Notes under the pieces: model-generated
Seen by the model: the letters and a program-made list of their open reading frames with translations, nothing else
Databases searched by the model: none
Told to the model about the DNA's origin: nothing
Position numbers and translations under genes: made by a program
From: Pholiota molesta
Lineage: Eukaryota > Basidiomycota > Agaricomycetes > Agaricales > Strophariaceae
Assembly: GCA_014925825.1 (NCBI GenBank)
Contig: JACGCK010000015.1
Location: forward strand, 248,001 to 312,000
DNA: 64,000 nt
Direction of reading: 5' to 3'
Shown: positions 46,659 to 58,106 of the stretch, piece after piece
Layout: every line of letters starts with the position of its first letter
How positions within the stretch are numbered: the stretch's first letter is position 1

Positions 46659-49600
46659 ATGGACAACAACAACCGGAATTCAGCAGTAGTACCCATTCGT
46701 GCCCACTTGGCAGGTAAGAGGTCTTCAACGGTGCAAGAGAATTTTATTGCTCATAATGTCGATGCTAGGTATCGAAATCGTGGCCGACCTCGAGGGGATA
46801 AGCACGTCCAAACGACGCGATCATTTTGTGAGCGTCTCCGTCGACGGTCAGGAAGTCGCAAAGTCGGAGAAAAAAAGGAGACAGCCTGCCCCTCGATGGG
46901 AATGGCCTTCAGACCATGAATTGTTAGTGTGTCTTCGCCGATGTCCCCGTACAACCAGCTTTAATCAGTACATACCCACTTTCTTACATTAGCCTATTCC
47001 ATCCCTCGTCGGCAATCAAGATTGCAATCTACCGCGAAAGCAAGACTCGTATCACCAAGTACCTAATTGGACAGCATACAGGAAAAGTCATTCATTTACT
47101 CGACAATGGTGAGCACATTTTCTGCATCCATTTTTATCGAAAGCTGATTCGTATAGATGCGACTATTGACCTCAAAGATAAGGCCGGCGCCGTAATCAGC
47201 TCTGGCGCCAAGATCAAGATCAACCTATCTCTCGTTCCCGAGCCTGAAGATACTTTCAAGAGCTTCATGAAAACTATGGACGACGACGTCTCCCGTTTAG
47301 AAAATGCCCTAGCCAACGCCGGCACTCCCGCACTCGACGTGCTTAATGGAGCATTACAGGTGACCAAGAACATTATGGATATAGTCGCCGGTGTACGTCG
47401 CTCCTATTTTATCCTATTTTATACCGTAGTAACTGAGAATTGTGTAATTAGGCACATCCAGCTTTGAAAGCCTCTTGGACTTTTATGTCGGCTGTATACA
47501 CGGTAAATAATTTGGAATAAAATGGAGAATGTTACTGATGCAAATATGGTCGAAATACTAGGCAGTACAACAGGCGCAGCTCCTGGATGATGCCGTTCGA
47601 GCCTTGGCCAAGAATCTGCGAGAAACACTCGGTGTTGCGAAGGACAAACCAGACTTGCTAGTAATTGAAGGCACGGACGATGTAATCGAGGAGATTGGAC
47701 GTACTTCACTGAAAATTGCATCACTGATTCGCGAGTATACGAGGTTGCGTTTCGCTGGTAAGTCGGTAGCATCACTCGTTAACCTAATTTTATTCAATAG
47801 TCATTGTTTTATAGGTCGGGTTATGAAATACCAGATATCCAGCGATATGCAATCATGTATTGCGGAATGTCAAAAATCTTGCGACGAGCTGAAGGTGAAG
47901 TTTGATCGAAGAACTAATATGGATACAAATCGGCAGTTGAAAACAATCAAGGATGGCCAGCTTGGTACGCATGAATTTAAATTCCGGCTGATAATGATGA
48001 ATGACTGGTTGTGTATACTTACTTTACAGCGGACAAAATTTATCAATGGCTTTCAGCACCTGACAGTTCCAAAAACTACAATGATGCACAAATGATGCAC
48101 GTAAGAAACATCAGGAGGGCACATGCTCTTGGTTTCTCGATGGGGAGCGTTTCCGTGAATTCCAGGAGAAGGCCGACTTTCTCTGGATCAAGGGGAAAGG
48201 TACGTAACATAATGCCATCCGTGGACCTTGGGCAGTTTTGAACGACATCATTTACAGCTGGTTCGGGGAAGACTATTCTGTGGTACGTTGCGAGTTTGAG
48301 GTCTCTGCGGATGTGGTCACTGGTAACTGACACACTTTCTCAGCTCGTCCGTTATCGAGAAGATTGACCAACTTCACAAGGAAATTCCATCGATTACCTT
48401 CGCTTACTTCTTCTTTGATGGGCGAGATGAGCAGAAAGATCTCCAGCTACATGATAAACTCATTCGCTCCCTTATTTTGCAACTCTCGCGGCAATGCGAC
48501 GGTATCCCTGCTACTTTGGTGGAATTGCATGGTGGTGGATACCAACAGCCATCCACCAAGTCCCTCGAGCACGTCCTGTATGATATCATAAGTGGAATGC
48601 CTTCGGTGTACATTATTATCGATTCCCTCGACGAATGTGCTGAACGAAAGGACATGTTGGAGTGGATCACAGGGGTCGTCTCACGAAAGATCAGCACACT
48701 GCACATGGTGGTTGTGAGTCGGCCGGAGCGAGACATCGAGGATGCCTTCCAACTACTCGATGCGCACTGCTGCATTGACTTGGCAAAAGAGTCTGAAAGT
48801 GACATTATGATGTATCTCGAGCAGCAGCTTTCAGTACTGCAGAAATGGGATGAAGAAACAAGGAATATTGTAAAATTGACACTAGCAGAGCGCTCCGAAG
48901 GAATGTACGAATCTTCCGATGCATTATTTTTGTGGGATTGTTACTTACCCTTAGGCTCGTTTTAGGTTCCGATGGGTCGCATTGCAGATAACTGATTTGC
49001 AAGAATGTCCAGACCAGGAATCAGTAATGGCGCAGCTCAAGAACCTACCCACTGGCTTATACAAAACCTATAATCGAATCCTACTGAAGGTCAGCAAACC
49101 AGGTCGTAATGACACCAAGACCTTCCTCCGCTGGCTCTGTTTTTCTGTGCACCCAATGACACTTGCCGAAATTGCGGAAGCCGTTATGGTGGACTTGGAT
49201 GCCAAGGACGGTCCACAGTATACACCATCACGTCGATATTTTGATAAAAAGGATGTTCTGAATAGATGCTCTGGTCTAATCATCGAATCTGAAGGTATGA
49301 TTTGAATCACTGAATACTCTCTGCAGTACAATTTACTAAAGACTACCATCAAACTACCATACAACAATAGGAACAATGAAGTTAGCACATTTCTCCGTCA
49401 AGGAATATCTTCTTTCCGACCTTGCTGAAAGCCCCGGCCCCCTCCTGAATTTTCATTTGACCACTGCCGAACTCTGTCATTCCCTCATATCTCAAACCTG
49501 CTTGGCCTACCTTCTACAATTTGATGCAGATGATTCCGTAGACAGTGATATTGCTGTCTCCCACCCACTTGCACCTTATGCTGCTGAGCACTGGATCTTG

Positions 49601-49721
49601 CATGCAAAAACTGGCGGCATTGACAGCTACGAGTCGTCCTGGACATTGACGTTGGCCACAAGTTTGTTCACACATACAGGAGCTACATTTACAAATTGGG
49701 TTCGGATTTGGGATTTGGATT

Positions 49722-50995
49722 AGTGTTTGAAGGTCCGGTTACAAGACTAGCCAAAAACCGGGACTGGACCGGACCGTAACCGATCAAGACCGGAAATTCC
49801 GAAGACCGATCAAGACTGTAACCGCGGTCCGGTCTTCGGTCCATCAGCATTTTCGAAAACTCAAGACCGGCCAAAGACCGGTCTTACCAGTCTTAACCGG
49901 TCTTTTACTCTCCTTAGTGAGTGCCTTATTTTCTATTCAATAATCGTACTTATCACATTATTTCCAGTCCAGATTTGAAAACATTTGCCGCGCACAGCTT
50001 CCGGCGTTCGCCGAAATGGCCATCAACCGTGGTTACCACAGTTGATGGCTTGCACTCTCACCACCACCAGCCACCACAACGCCCGCCTCGCCCCTCCCGT
50101 GCAGCCAAGAATCACAATGCGCTGTTCAATCACACGCGACGACGGAACAGGGGAGGTGGACACCAAGGGCAGACCCATGAAGTGGGAGAGCTGCCAAGTG
50201 CGTCACCCGCACTGTCCAACATGCCCCACTAACACATTTTCCCCCCCATAGCGTTACTCTGGGGGACAGCCGCCTCAGACTTACCAAGATCGGTCTTCGT
50301 CGGCGACGCCCTCCATCCAGCGCCTCTACTCCAGGCCAACCATCCTCATCCACCGCCACGGGTCGCCATCGAAAGCGAATGGCGCAGAGCCGCCGACGCC
50401 ATGGCGCGTACTGCCTACGAATCGGCGAACATTGCTATCTGCAGAGTCCCAGGCCCTGCAAAGCGCCCTGGAATCCGCCGTATGCCAGCGCCCTCGACGG
50501 GACACATTGACGGCGGCGGCGGACACGATAACGGTAGCGGCGGACATAATAACAGCGGCGGCACACGCGATGACGTGGTGGACACGACAACGCGGCAGCC
50601 ACGACAATGCGACAGACACGACGACGCGGCGGACGCGACAACGCGGCGGACACGACAACACGGCGGACACGACGACGGCGGTGGCGCGTTGCAAGCGCGC
50701 CGGGGACATCGCGCCGTCTACATGCACAAGGGAACTGCAATATTGCAGTTCCTGCGGCATGGAGACGCTGAGGTGCTGCCTGGTGCTGCTCGCAAGACCG
50801 GTCTGGACTGGTCTTGACCAGTCTAAACCGTAACCGGTCTTGACCGGTCTTTGGACCGCGCAAGACTGATCAGGACCGGTCCACAACGGTTCGGTCCGGT
50901 CTTTGGGGGGTTTGGAAAAATTGAAGACCGGTCTCGGTCTCGGTCCAAGCCATTTGGGGCGAAAAACCGGACCGGACCGGACTTCAAAACACTAA
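49722..50995. mobile_element. Non-autonomous hAT-like element in the NACHT-ankyrin copy B
   Basis: The 1274-bp insert is flanked by the 8-bp direct repeat TTTGGATT (49714-49721 and 50996-51003). Its ends are inverted: AGTGTTTGAAGGTCCGG on the left and, reversed from the right end, TTAGTGTTTTGAAGTCCGG. Subterminal regions are full of CCGGTC/GACCGG words on both sides, as in hAT elements. The interior (about 50480-50720) is an imprecise GGCGGACACGACAA repeat. Open frames there are low-complexity and none resembles a transposase. Joining the flanks restores the copy A protein order, so the insertion site is firm. Confidence 0.85.
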
Positions 50996-51831
50996 TTTGG
51001 ATTATCCATACAAAGTTCGCGGTCGGAGAGATACAGCTCCACCACTTTATTACGCATCACTTGCTGGCCTGCAACAACTATGCCTACATCTACTAGAAAA
51101 GGAGGGTGTAAATGCGCAGGGAGGAGTATATGGCAACGCACTCCAAGCGGCATCATATCAAGGGCACAAAGCAATTGTGAATGCGCTACTGAAGAAGGGC
51201 GCAGATCCAAATGTACAGGGAGGAGAATACAGCAATGCGCTTTACGCAGCATCGTATCGGGGGCACGAGGCGACAGTGAAGGTGCTGCTGGAGAAGGGTG
51301 CAGATCTGGATGCGCAGGGAGGATTCTACCACAATGCACTCTGCGCGGCGTTATCTAACGAGTACGAGGCAATCGTAGAGATGCTACTGAAGAAGGGCGC
51401 AGATCCGAATGCACAGGGAGGAATGTACGGCAATGCGCTCTGCATGGCACCGAATAGGGGGCAGACGGTGATGGTGAAGGTGCTACTGGAGAAGGGCGCG
51501 GATCCAAATGCGCAGGGAGGACGCTACGGCAATGCGCTCCAGGCGGCATCAAATCAGGGGCACGAAGCGATCATGAAGATGCTAATGGAGACGGGCGCAA
51601 ATCCGAATGCGCAGGGAGGATACTACGGCAGCTCGCTCCAGGCGGCGTCATTTCAGGGGTACGAGGCAATTGTGGAAATACTACTGGAGAAGGGCACGGA
51701 TCCGAATGCGCAGGGAGGATACTACGGCAGCCCGCTTCAGGCGGCGTCATTTCAGGGGTACGAGGCAATTGTGGAAATACTACTGGAGAAGGGCGCGGAT
51801 CCGAATGCGCAGGGAGGAAACTACGGCAATG

Positions 51832-53538
51832 GGCATCAGGAAATGTGCGGGAAACTGCGCGTGGCGACCGTGCGTGACCGTGCCACACACAGGTGTTTGT
51901 GCGTGGTGTGCGCGTGCGAGTGCGTGAGATGTGCGGGATTGTGCGTGGTGTGTGCGGGCAGGTCAGCGAACGTCCCGGTGCGCCTAGGAGAAATATATAG
52001 AGGATTTGCTTGCGGTGTAGACATCATATCGAGTTGTCGGACTAAGTCAAGACTTAGTGTATCGTGGCCATGGGGTATTTGACATCCAGGTCGGCGATCC
52101 ATGCTTCTTCGTCTATAGGCTGATAATTGTGTTCCTAGACTTACATTTACAACTTTCCTAAGTAGTTAGTATATGTAAGAATTGAAGATGAGTGCCATAA
52201 GTCTATTACTTGGCGCAGTTTTCGTGCACGAACAAGTCCATCCGCGTGAGAATCTGCCATGTCGATCCCAAATTCATAACGGACTACAGCATAAAAATTT
52301 CGTATATAACCTATATATCCATAATACATGAGCTGGTTAAAACATGTTTTGTGACTTGACATATAGTGAAGTACATCTACGATCTAAAATCACGTTGTGA
52401 GTGTAGTGAACCTGTACGTAGACTATGAATATCAAATACATGGACCTTGTGCACGGTTTTGGGCAATCTGGAACCTAAAATTCCCTTCCAGCTCCCTCTA
52501 CTTCTTTCATGCTTGGGAATGGAGATGGGCGCCGTCTTGGACGGATTCTCGACATAATTTGGCCCGTGCTAAAGCGCTAAATGTTCATATGAAAGGTTTC
52601 ATAGAAATATATTGGAAATATAGGCAGTAAACTCACGGACATATGGCATAATAATTCTTGGTATGCGAGAGTGTGCGCGCTATGTGCGAGTCGTGTGCGA
52701 GGATGTGCGTGGCGTGTGCGAGAATGTGCGGGGTATGTGCGCGGCGTGCGGGGTGTGTGCGGGGTGTGTGCGTGGTTGCGCGGGAGTGCGCGGGTAGTGT
52801 GCGTGGTCGCGCGGGCGCCAAGCCAACCCGCACAAAAGACTGCGCGTGGCATGTGCGTGGCTGGTCACAACAGAAATGTCACTCGGTTATAAACAGTTTT
52901 TCTATACTCTATATATTTTCCAATATGTAGTTATCTGATTTATAGGGCCAAGAAAGATGTCCCGCACATTTCGTGCACTCATCTTTCAATCGTATCAAGG
53001 CTTCCAGTGTGTTCGGCAATTCCGGCAGCCGGTAAGTCTGTGTCAGTTATTTTTCGGGCTTACGACGCAAGAATCGCTCGGGCCTCAAAGAATTCTTACA
53101 TCTATGAGCTCTGTATACTACTTGAAATATATTCATGGTGTATTCGAAGGAACCTGGTGGTCGTGGAAAGCATACATGTAGCAGGTACACCATCGTGCCG
53201 TTCTTTGCCGGTGCGTGTTATGATCTGTGACAGATATGTCACCCGTCAGTCATCTTCCTCCTTTGCACATTCCTCGATAATAACAGCTGGGCCGCAAGAC
53301 TTTTTGACGCAAATAAATTTAATATAGTAATGAAAGCGTTAGAGTACTGTGATAGAAGGAGCTGAGTGGTAGTAGAAATGTGTATGAGTAGAGTCAGCCA
53401 GAATTATATTTTTGGTGTATGTGACCAATATGTCACTCTCACATCAAAAACCGACCCCGCACAAACGCCTGATCTCAATCCCGCACAACCACGCACACCA
53501 CGCACAGGCACGCACAGGCACGCACATTTACCCTGTCC
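51832..53538. mobile_element. Probable MULE-like non-autonomous element in the ankyrin array of copy B
   Basis: About 1.7 kb is inserted between two ankyrin units and flanked by CTACGGCAATG (51821-51831 and 53539-53549). Because that word is part of every ankyrin unit, the true duplication may be shorter. The ends are inverted: GGCATCAGGAAATGTGCGGG on the left and, reversed from the right end, GGACAGGGTAAATGTGCGTG. Both continue into long GTGTGCG-rich subterminal regions, and a third such block lies at about 52660-52860. A 9-11 bp duplication with long terminal inverted repeats suggests Mutator-like. No transposase frame was seen. Confidence 0.7.
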
Positions 53539-54228
53539 CTACGGCAATGCACTCTGCGCGGCGTTATCTGAGGGGTACGAGGCAATCGCGAATCTGCTAC
53601 TGGAGAAGGGTGCGGATCCGAATGCGCAGGGAGGAGAATACGGCAATGCACTCCAGGCGGCGGCATATGGGGGGACGAGGCGACAGCGAAGGTGTTGCTG
53701 TTGAAGGGCGCAAACCCAAATGCAAAGGGAGGAAATTACGGCAACGCGCTTCAAGCAGCGGCATATATGGGGTGCGAGGCGACAGTGAAGGTGCTACTGG
53801 AAAATGGCGCGGATCCGAATGCGCAGGGAGGAGAGTACGGCAATGCGCTCCTGGCGGCGTTACATGAGCGACACGAGGCGATCATGAAGATGCTCCTGGA
53901 GAAGGGCGCGGACCCGAATGCGCAGGGAGGAGAATACGGCAATGTGCTCCAGGCGGCATCATATCAGGGGCACGTGGCAGTTGTGAAGATGCTACTGGAC
54001 GAGGATGCGGATCCGAATGCGCAGGGAGGAAAATATGGCAACGCACTCCAGGCGGCAGCATATGGGGGGTGCATGGCAATTGTAGAGCTGTTGCTGGAGA
54101 AGGGCGTGGATGTGAATGCACAGGGAGGAAAATTTGGCAATGCACTCCAGGCGGCATTATATTTTGGGCGCAAGAAAATTGTGGTGCTGTTGCTGGAGTG
54201 GGGAGCGTATAACACCTTATCATCTTAG

Positions 54229-55362
54229 GTCTATATCTTGAAACCTCGTCCAATTTCTTTGCAGCGGAGCCGTTCGCGTGCAACCACCCACTTATTCTCC
54301 TACGGCACCACTGCCCACAGTTTTTTGGTCGTTACTGTATTCAAGGAAATTCGTAGAAACCATGATATCTGTAAATTGAATAGGATGAACAACTACACAT
54401 CAACAAACATTACCAGCGAACCTACTTCACAATCCTGTTCGACATCAGCACGTCGTTTAGCAAAGGATCGCCTTGGTGTATCACGCGCTCGCGGTATACA
54501 TTCGTGAGTGGGCGCCGCCGCCTTTCTTCAACCGTGCGGGTTTTGACAATGCAGTGACGCTGGCCGTCGTGGACAACGAAACGCTACGGAACAATGTACA
54601 ATTAGTCACGAAAAAATTCACCCAGTCGAGGGTATATACATACCTGTCGGTCATTTCGGCTACAGCATCGACTACAGTGCTGATGATTTGAATAAGCACA
54701 AGGTAATCTTTGATTCAGGCTTGCAGAACCAGGCTGAGGGGTGGGGTGCATCTCCTTAAAGGATCCTGAGTGGGGAGTTCAGACGGCGCACGAATGACGA
54801 TAAGGGTACAATGATCCATGCTCACCTAAAGCGTTATAAAACTGTTATAGCGTCGTATGTGGACTTTCTCGACGAATTAGTCGTAGGGTAGTGGGGTATT
54901 TAAATATTTGATCGATTGTCGATTGGTTGCGATGACGTGGTGATTTTGTTCAGTCTTCAAGCTTCAAGGCGGTATCTAGTTGAAATGGGGCCACATCGGC
55001 TATGTAGCTGCGTACGGCAAGGGTATTGGCCGATTGTACAGATACCAGTCGTGGCTTTAGCCAATAATCTGAGGACGAGCATGTCAATAAGATTCATGGG
55101 TGAATCTCGGGGTGAGAAGTGCGCAAATAACGTACATTTATGCCTAGTTCGTCTTGGTAAGTCTGCATTCGACATTTATAAAGGAAAAGCGGGTGTATAT
55201 GCTGCTTAGGACAAGGGAAATTCTAGAGCCCAGAACGGGCATTCTCTCGGGCGCGAGCTTGGGTGTCTCTGATTTCATTGGTCAGTTTTGATACTGAGCG
55301 TTGAAATCTCATAATCACCTTGTTGTCAACGTTTCAACCATTGTGAGCAGCCCATTCTAGTC
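54229..55362. other. Outer part of the right duplication arm, relics only
   Basis: Mirror of about 13.9-15.33 kb. A plus-strand frame with MSIRFMGESRGEKC and IYKGKAGVYAA (about 55079-55209) matches the minus-strand frame near 14.0-14.2 kb. No complete gene could be assembled. Confidence 0.35.
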
Positions 55363-55650
55363 CTAAGGCCCAAGAGCATCTGATATCGTGGCATGTTCTT
55401 GTGTTTTCTCCGTTTCGGCACGCCGCTCGTCAGGCGCATCAGGCCTCTTCTGCTTATCTTCTTTGGCCTCGGCTATCTATGTAAAGGGTGTTGATAGCAG
55501 TGTCGTGTACACATTCGAGAGTAGTATAGCAATGTAGTTTCTGTGATACACTTTGCATGAATATCAGACCATATAAGGTGGGATAGAAAGAGTACGCACT
55601 TTGGTATAATCGTTTGACTCTGGCAGCTCGAAGTCGTTGGACATGGCCAT
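55363..55650 (-). CDS. Possible small gene, 54 aa, function unknown
   Basis: Two exons, 55650-55600 and 55476-55363, give 165 nt with an ATG, a GTGCGT donor, an ATAG acceptor and a stop. The peptide begins MAMSNDFELPESNDYTK and continues IAEAKEDKQKRPDAPDE; it is hydrophilic and rich in Glu, Lys and Asp. The corresponding sequence in the left arm (13634-13850) keeps the second exon in part but has a stop in the first. It may be a real small protein or the remains of a longer one. Confidence 0.35.
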
Positions 55651-57890
55651 TGAGCTAAAATAAACCCATCACGAACAGCCAAGAAATATTGAGACCAGTG
55701 GATAGGAATGTGGAAGTGCGTCGCTGTGGAAGGGATGAGATGGGAGTGGTCTAGTTGAATCAGCAGACAAACGCGTCCGTTGATTCAACGTTGACATTGA
55801 GTTTCCCACGGCCTCGACACTAAGGCATCCATCAAAGTCCTCTCAATCACCGTACACCACATACTAAGTACTTGTCCAAACCGACCATCGCCAGCGCAGA
55901 GCCAGTGTCGAGCCACCCTATCTGATGCAAGAACATCTGCAAGGAGATCCCCTTAGCGCTTCTAGCGCGCCATTCCGCCTCGCCTCGCGGCCAAGTTTGC
56001 CCAGAAGCTGACCCACATCCGAGTTTATAGGTTCTTCATTACCGCTCTGAGGCGATGACCAGGCGCAAAATTCCGCGACTCAGAGATTGATGGAATCGAA
56101 AGGCGCGCGCGATACGTCCATACCGAGTACGCTCCTTATTGCTTGGCCCTCCCAACTCGTTAATCTTATCCCAGAGATGTGGATGGCCTTGCAGAGAGTA
56201 TCACCTCATCTCGTGCGTTTGTGGCATTCGCTACCAAATTCATGATCGCTGAATCAAGTGCGTAATTTTTTTTTTTTCCATGGTTAGTTTACTAAAGTCA
56301 ATTACAGCTCATTACTTGATTCGACTGCTTGCATGCGATCCCAGCGTATGGACAATATCTCTCAGCCAACTTCGAGATCCATACTTTTTTGAAGACAGCT
56401 CGGAGTCCAGGAAGCGCTTACCTTACTCCGCAGGCTGCATAGATCTTCTACATTGCAGGAGTCCAATCTGTTCGACATTCGAATCTATGTTATCTTCCCG
56501 CTCAGCAAGTGTCATTCGCTTTGACGTCCGGTACCTGCTCAAAAGCCGAACTCGAACCTAATGTATGTTCAGCTCTACGATGTGACGTGGTACTGGTGAG
56601 CGCGTCTTGCATCATCTCTCGTTTCTTGCGCTAAATCGCATGTCGCAGCTTGAAGACGTACTCTATGTTCGCCACTAACCGCCGTGTAGGCTCTCAATCT
56701 GTGCTAGTGCGAGTACCGTTGAGGCCGACAACGTCTGATATCGCCCTGGTCATCACAATCGCACCCGACACCTTCGTACATCGATTCAAAATTCGTATAT
56801 ATCAACTTTTCTTTTCATTCCGTACTTCGCCACGCTGTTCAAGTTTCCCCTCCTTTCCCTCCTTTTCTTCCTACTCCAAAACCAACATACTGACCTGACC
56901 TCTCACAGAATTCCCGTCCGATCCTATAATCTGCCGTCGCCTCGACTTGATTGACGATGCACTTTACAAAAATGGTGGAATTGTATTCCACAGTGGGAAT
57001 CAAGGACGTTGCAGGACGGTGGGCAGAGACGAAGTGAGTTTTCTTTTTTGAAAATGTCCTTTATCTTTCTCGCTGTCAATTGGACATGGTCGCGTTGTGT
57101 AACAACTTCCGGACCCTTTTCGTTCTGCGCGAAGTGCGCCGTTTTGATTCCATCGCTAGCTTGCTTTGAGAACTGGACAACGATGCGTTCTGATTTTGCC
57201 TGATAGCACATCTTCGTCCTCACACGAATAATTTCGTGGTCATTTCTCGCTGCATTTTTCTCGCTAGCTCGCATCCTTTGTGATATTTCAGTGTTCTATC
57301 GATTCAATTGGTTGCCAACGTTTTTCCACTCAATGCGGGCCCTCAAGATCTCACAGATGATCGATAGATCTTCGCCTTGGGCAGATATATCCGTTCGTTT
57401 GTTATTTTCATCTCCTTCGTGGTCCGCCTTTTCTTCAATATCTTTCGTCGTTGCTGAGACCACTATTTTTCCTTTGCGTCACTATTTTTCCTTTGTTCTC
57501 TCGCTTGTGCATCATCGGGTTTCCCATTATTTTCGACGTTTATTTTATCTGCTATAGCGTAGCGTTATACTTGCGCACTTCATTTGTAGATTACACATGA
57601 AGCTGGTGTCGGCGAGCTTGCGCATCTTTGAATTTAGCAAGATTGCGGATTTGCCATCCGTAAACTCTAGGAATTCGCAATGCAAAACTCTTTCTTCCTG
57701 TTATTTTCGTGTTTAGCCGCATAGGTCATAACTGTATCCTTCATTTTGGAGGGCCCCAGACGTGTTCATCTATATATTGTCTCCCAGCGATGGTCATGAG
57801 CGAGTATACGGAGCAGTCATTATTTGCAGTGTAGCTTTGAACTCGGATCAATATTGGATCAATGACATTTACTTAGTCAGAGCCGAGTCG
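55651..57890. other. Relic sequence and unassigned frames
   Basis: 55740-56250 is the inverted partner of about 13.0-13.5 kb and contains LIPEMWMALQRVSPHLVRLW, an F-box-like fragment in one frame. Frames at 56280-56561, 56650-56898 and 56924-57274 (minus) have no recognisable domain. 57300-57900 is AT-rich to mixed and appears noncoding until the leader of the gene at 58107. Confidence 0.3.
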
Positions 57891-57987
57891 TGTCCTGATG
57901 TTACCAGCGCCTTCCATGCGTTTCTACCATCTACCACCGCCTCCTACTCTACGTGGCCTCTGTCAGCGCCGAAGCGCTCTCTATCCC

Positions 57988-57994
57988 TATATAA
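57988..57994 (+). promoter_or_regulatory. TATA box of the gene at 58107
   Basis: TCCCTATATAA lies 113-119 bp upstream of the ATG. It is preceded, as at 44.95 kb, by ACGTGGCC and CGTCAGC/TGTCAGC-like words, so the core promoter is conserved between the paralogues. Confidence 0.65.
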
Positions 57995-58106
57995 TGTCTG
58001 CCCTATCCTTCCTCGTCCTCTCAAGGGATTCTCTTGTCTTCGAGCCATTCCCGGTAATTGCACTACCACAGCCAACCTGAACGCGCCTGTCCTAACCTCA
58101 TACGCC

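Larger units (their letters stand above)
46659..54228 (+). pseudogene. NACHT-ankyrin gene copy B, broken by frameshifts and two transposon insertions
   Basis: The ATG at 46659, the C2-like exons, the helical region and the NACHT exons align with copy A and mostly share its splice sites. Lesions in order: a tandem duplication of 11 bp near 48080-48100 (ATGATGCACAA then ATGATGCAC), which shifts the frame just before Walker A; an insertion at 49722-50995 between WVRIWDL and the APPLYYASLAGL block; a second insertion at 51832-53538 inside the ankyrin array; and a one-base loss near 53672 in a G-run, after which the array continues in another frame to the stop at 54228. Walker A AGSGKTILC and Walker B IIIDSLDECAERK are still readable. 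About 8-9 ankyrin units precede the second insertion and about 6 follow it, fewer than the 22 of copy A. Confidence 0.88.

Noticed and set aside
56924..57274. Minus-strand frame of 116 codons
   Set aside because: No recognisable domain, no partner exon and no paralogue in the window; left unannotated as a gene.
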